Assembly: GCA_016285265.1 (NCBI GenBank)
Contig: JAEEQL010000014.1
Span: forward strand, 1 to 35,220
Source: Lachnospiraceae bacterium
GTDB lineage: Bacteria; Bacillota; Clostridia; Lachnospirales; Lachnospiraceae
Length of the DNA stretch: 35,220 bases
Direction of reading: 5' to 3'
In this document: positions 32,726 through 35,220 of the stretch, piece after piece
Layout: every line of letters starts with the position of its first letter
Position numbering within the stretch: position 1 is the first letter of the stretch
Notes under the pieces: model-generated
What the model was told of the DNA's origin: nothing
What the model saw: only the letters and a program-made list of their open reading frames with translations
Databases searched by the model: none
Made by a program: the position numbers and the translations under genes

Positions 32726-33205
32726 TTATTTGCCTTCATCAGGCACTTTTTTATGCTTTGTCTGGAAAAGCCTCAGCTCTTCGTTCAGCTGCTTGTCGTC
32801 TATCCGGCGCTTTGACCTGTATATCAGGAACACGCAGAAATATGTCACGAGCAGGTACGCGGCAAGTCCTGCGGTGACCGGGATGCTCTTATCAAACCAG
32901 CTTCCGAAATATGAAACCAGACAGTAAATGCAGGTGCAAACGATGATGCCCGCGATCTCTTTTCCGCCGAGCTTATCGGCTTCGTCAAAATTCGCAAAGA
33001 GGTAAACCTGTATGTATCCGATCACATAACAGGTAAGGATCATCTCGGCAAGATGCAGGATCTGCGCATCGTAAAGACCGCTGCATACCCTGTACACACA
33101 GTAGAAGAACAGTATCGCAAAGAAATAAAGGCATGCCTTGAACTCTATACCTATTTCCCTGGTCAGGTATTTTTCCCACAATGAAAGCTTTTTATCATTT
33201 TTCAT
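32726..33205 (-). CDS. DUF3021 family membrane protein
   Basis: The 159-residue product has four membrane helices (about residues 25-42, 50-70, 83-102, 109-130) and a charged C-terminal tail rich in Lys and Glu. It directly follows a LytTR-domain protein gene with 5 bp between, which is the known context of DUF3021, where the membrane protein is thought to hold or inhibit the LytTR regulator. Sequestration of the regulator here is inferred. The start has no standard ribosome site that I can see, so coupling to the LytTR gene is likely. Confidence 0.8.
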   Translation of the reverse strand: MKNDKKLSLWEKYLTREIGIEFKACLYFFAILFFYCVYRVCSGLYDAQILHLAEMILTCYVIGYIQVYLFANFDEADKLGGKEIAGIIVCTCIYCLVSYFGSWFDKSIPVTAGLAAYLLVTYFCVFLIYRSKRRIDDKQLNEELRLFQTKHKKVPDEGK

Positions 33206-33210
33206 CCTGT

Positions 33211-33648
33211 TTATACCCCCCTGAGAAGTTTTCTGAAATCCGAAGCAAAGCGCCTTGAGATCATGATGTGCTCACCGTTTTCAAGTGTTGCATCTATCCT
33301 GTTCGATGAAAGACTCTTAAGTGCCGACACGTGATTTAAGTTAATGATCATCGACTTGCTGCATCTGAAAAAGGAATCATCGCTCACCTCACTCATGAAC
33401 GAACTGAGCGATCCCTCGATCCTCACGACCTTATCACCGGTGTAGACAAACAGCTTGTCATCCACCGTTTCGAGGTAAAGGATCTCGTCCAAAGAAACGG
33501 AGCAGTTTTCGCCGTCGGATTTACCCCACAGTTTATTGTCACCGTTATTCAGTATTCCTATGATCCTGGTCAGGTTCGGAGTCAGTTCCCGGTACCGGAT
33601 AACTATGCTCTCTTCGCCCTCGGATATCTGTTTAATGTCAATGTTCAA
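33211..33648 (-). CDS. LytTR DNA-binding protein (no receiver domain)
   Basis: The 145-residue product is a stand-alone LytTR domain (about residues 40-145: VSLDEILYLETVDDKLFVYT, SSFMSEVSDDSFFRCSKSMI, NHVSALKSL, ISRRFASDFRKLL) with a short N-terminal extension. Proteins with this architecture pair with DUF3021, as here. The start is a TTG with GGAG 8 bases upstream, overlapping the preceding gene by 11 bp; no ATG in frame would preserve the domain start. It probably regulates this operon and the ABC-2 transporter genes, but I saw no convincing paired repeat for it. Confidence 0.9.
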   Translation of the reverse strand: MNIDIKQISEGEESIVIRYRELTPNLTRIIGILNNGDNKLWGKSDGENCSVSLDEILYLETVDDKLFVYTGDKVVRIEGSLSSFMSEVSDDSFFRCSKSMIINLNHVSALKSLSSNRIDATLENGEHIMISRRFASDFRKLLRGV

Positions 33649-34432
33649 ATAGTTTTCTCCAAAAACTTTTCTTCACAGGATTCTTATGTTGTTCAAGATG
33701 CTGCTTTACCAGCTCCGCGGCTTCCTTATAAACCTCAAGCTCTTTATAACCTTTTTGCAGCCTTATTGTCTTCCCTGTTCCGTATATGGCAAGGGAGTAA
33801 CTGTTGTCACCCCGAAGAATCTCTCCCACTTCCCTGTCTCCCAGAAGAATATCGCACGGTGCGATCGGTCCGAATCCGTAATCACATATGCACCTGTTAT
33901 ATCCGTAGCAATCAGGACAGAGGAATACTGTGTTGGTGGCAGAGCGGGAAAAATAGGTCTTTCCGCAGAACTTGCATTTATTATGTACATCACGGCCGCC
34001 ACAGTTAACCTTCGTAAACCATGCGGTAACCTCCAATTCCGTCACGGGTACTGTTTGATCCGGATCACCTTCATTAAGTTTACCCGTGATCTTCAAAAGC
34101 AGGGACTTATCTTTACGTTCAAGAACCTCGAGTCTGTTATCGTATGTGGGGTGATGATCCCCGCAAAAGAGATCGGATTCCGACTCCTTTTTGGATTCAG
34201 GCAGGGAAGATACAAACCCGGGCTGAAGATAACTGTCAAAGAGCTCAACCTCAGGAAAAGAGATCTCCCAGGCGACGGAATCGCATTCAATCCTGAGGCA
34301 AATGAGATACGGCACATCTTCACGGATATCCCCGTCCTCGATACACCATTTTGCGGAGGCAACGGAATACTTTTGCTCGCGATCAGGGCCCTTCATTATC
34401 AAAGTTTTTGCCGGATTATCGGAACCTAACAT
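33638..34432 (-). CDS. Zinc-ribbon protein of unknown function
   Basis: The 264-residue product has a beta-rich N-terminal region (residues 20-140), then CKFC (153-156) and CPDC (172-175), a four-Cys zinc ribbon, plus Cys181, Cys183 and Cys193. The C-terminus is basic with a helical region (YKEAAELVKQHLEQHKNPVKKSFWRK). There is no signal peptide. GGAGGTGATT is a near-perfect ribosome site, 7-8 bases before the ATG, and the next gene begins within its last codons. The tight coupling to a LytTR regulator suggests a related role, but no function can be assigned. Confidence 0.78.
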   Translation of the reverse strand: MLGSDNPAKTLIMKGPDREQKYSVASAKWCIEDGDIREDVPYLICLRIECDSVAWEISFPEVELFDSYLQPGFVSSLPESKKESESDLFCGDHHPTYDNRLEVLERKDKSLLLKITGKLNEGDPDQTVPVTELEVTAWFTKVNCGGRDVHNKCKFCGKTYFSRSATNTVFLCPDCYGYNRCICDYGFGPIAPCDILLGDREVGEILRGDNSYSLAIYGTGKTIRLQKGYKELEVYKEAAELVKQHLEQHKNPVKKSFWRKLFEH

Positions 34433-34494
34433 TTTGGGGAATCACCTCCGAGCTTTTTCCCGCGGGGACTCATGAAAGCAACTTTATTGATGTC

Positions 34495-34500
34495 ATTATA
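34495..34500 (-). promoter_or_regulatory. -10 box for the zinc-ribbon/LytTR operon
   Basis: TATAAT on the minus strand about 60 bp upstream of the zinc-ribbon start codon. The -35 region is AT-rich without a clear hexamer. Confidence 0.45.
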
Positions 34501-34618
34501 TCTTATTATCGTGCCAATAAAAATCCGCAATAATTTCCTGTTTAAATTCTTCCGCTCTTGTAATATTATACAGGAGAAGTTACAAAACAAACCAATGCTA
34601 CAGGAGCGAGGGGTTTTT

Positions 34619-34960
34619 ATGGAAGTATCACTTACAGGCGGTTATGTTACGGATTATGATGATTTTTATCTCTGGGTAGAGAGCTTCGAGGAAGATGCGG
34701 ACGCAAGCGTCATCGCCAAGGATGAAAACGGAGAAGCTGTTACCGTAACAAAAGCAAGAGTCGGTATGGTCGTATCCCATTCCGAATACGACAGCGAAGA
34801 CGATTACGATGCTGCAGTGGATGATCTGCTCAGCGAAGACTATGATACCTTTGCGGAATTCGTTACTGATGACGGCATTTACTATATCGGAGTAGAGCAT
34901 CTTGATGAAGGACAGAGAGTTGAATCCTTCGAGATCGAAGACGATGTATATTATTGCTGA
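34619..34960 (+). CDS. Small acidic protein of unknown function
   Basis: The 113-residue product is very rich in Asp, Glu, Val and Tyr (for example AAVDDLLSEDYDTFAEF) and has no Lys-rich or hydrophobic segment. It ends YYC. The frame is open to 34472, but CAGGAGCGAGG lies 8-12 bases before the ATG at 34619, so I use this start. It is divergent from the zinc-ribbon/LytTR operon. A bidirectional hairpin (35008-35034) follows. It may be a cytoplasmic inhibitor or DNA-mimic-like protein by charge alone; that is speculation. Confidence 0.78.
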   Translation: MEVSLTGGYVTDYDDFYLWVESFEEDADASVIAKDENGEAVTVTKARVGMVVSHSEYDSEDDYDAAVDDLLSEDYDTFAEFVTDDGIYYIGVEHLDEGQRVESFEIEDDVYYC

Positions 34961-35007
34961 TAAATAAAAGCCCCTCTGTTCATAAGAGGAGCCTGATGCG
35001 AAAAACA

Positions 35008-35034
35008 AGCGTAGCAGCTTAAGGCTGCTACGCT
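35008..35034. terminator. Bidirectional terminator
   Basis: Perfect 11-bp stem AGCGTAGCAGC/GCTGCTACGCT with a 5-base loop. On plus it is followed by ATTTTCTT; on minus by TTGTTTTT. It separates the acidic protein gene from the convergent LuxR-type gene, whose stop codon lies within the stem. Confidence 0.82.
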
Positions 35035-35212
35035 ATTTTCTTCCCGTAAGATAATACACCGCAAGGGCAGTCCTGTGTGTAAGTCCTTCTTTGCTCAGGA
35101 TGCCGGAGATATAGTTCTTGACCGTACCCTCGGAAATAAAAAGCTTTTCCGCGATCTCCTTATTGGAAAGGCCGTCGGCCACAGCCTCGATGATCTCCAG
35201 TTCACGGGGTGA
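35033..35212 (-). CDS. LuxR-type HTH response regulator, C-terminal fragment
   Basis: The minus strand from 35212 encodes SPRELEIIEAVADGLSN, KEIAEKLFISEGTVKNYISG and ILSKEGLTHRTALAVYYL, an almost complete NarL/LuxR DNA-binding domain ending at a TAG (35033-35035). The receiver domain would lie past the window edge. An in-frame TAG (35213-35215) directly precedes the usual L-S/T-P-R-E motif, where a Leu codon is expected. Either the gene is broken or the last few bases of the window are unreliable. The neighbouring histidine kinase is not visible. Confidence 0.7.
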   Translation of the reverse strand, partial: SPRELEIIEAVADGLSNKEIAEKLFISEGTVKNYISGILSKEGLTHRTALAVYYLTGRK

Positions 35213-35220
35213 CTAACCCG

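Noticed and set aside
33686-34429. A 247-codon plus-strand open frame
   Set aside because: Antisense to the zinc-ribbon gene, which has a near-perfect ribosome site and Cys motifs.
1-35220. CRISPR arrays, tRNA/rRNA genes, insertion sequences, prophage or attachment sites
   Set aside because: No regularly spaced repeats, cloverleaf-like segments, transposase or integrase motifs were seen by eye; small RNAs cannot be excluded without a search.

Overview
The window reads as an ordinary chromosomal segment of a low-to-moderate GC Gram-positive anaerobe, most likely a Clostridia/Lachnospiraceae-type bacterium. This rests on: an AgrC-like GHKL kinase paired with a LytTR regulator, LytTR-DUF3021 coupling, DUF3737, an EIIC_2-type PTS permease, a 4Fe-4S aldo/keto reductase, lipobox lipoproteins with no outer-membrane genes, and strong GGAGG-type ribosome binding sites. 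The genus is an inference. Nearly every gene lies on the minus strand; only a zinc-ribbon membrane protein (5471-6106) and a small acidic protein (34619-34960) are on plus. I saw no rRNA, tRNA, CRISPR, insertion sequence or prophage genes. No stretch longer than about 300 bases lacks a gene; the largest gap, 15303-15532, is rich in regulatory structure.

Layout, read in the minus-strand direction of transcription from high to low coordinates. A LuxR-type HTH fragment lies at the right edge. Next come a zinc-ribbon protein, a LytTR regulator and a DUF3021 membrane protein (34432-32726), then a two-gene ABC-2 transporter (32650-31164). A tandem pair of MutS-like ATPases with overlapping stop/start follows (31096-27939). 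A sugar or polyol type operon is next: Gfo/Idh/MocA dehydrogenase, MFS transporter, Fe-S aldo/keto reductase and YbaK (27834-24012). A PadR operon follows, with a palindromic operator over its promoter, a membrane protein that looks frameshifted, and a TraB/TIKI-like extracytoplasmic protein (23896-21839). Then come a flavodoxin-type reductase, an FMN alpha-hydroxyacid dehydrogenase and a sugar epimerase (21727-19344), followed by HflX and a remnant of a UlaG-like hydrolase (19210-17707).

The centre holds a cell-surface and signalling block. Two exported proteins (17532-15533) lead into an AgrA/AgrC-like two-component pair (15302-13262), followed by two small membrane proteins, a lipoprotein and a metallo-beta-lactamase-fold hydrolase (to 10648). 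A two-copy direct repeat with LytTR-site geometry (15491-15526) lies just upstream of the regulator gene, which suggests autoregulation. Below it are HU, a YwlG/UPF0340 protein, a second YbaK-type protein, an orphan PTS IIC permease, a secreted-domain protein and DUF3737. At the left end a probable heterodimeric ABC exporter is co-transcribed with an Ala/Met-rich HTH protein, and a von Willebrand A protein follows.

The best candidate for an under-described system is the MutS-like pair: two unequal, translationally coupled MutS-type ATPases without a mismatch-recognition domain. Second are the Agr-like locus without an Agr peptide and the PadR locus with its TraB/TIKI-like product. All function calls are from reading motifs by eye; no database search was run.
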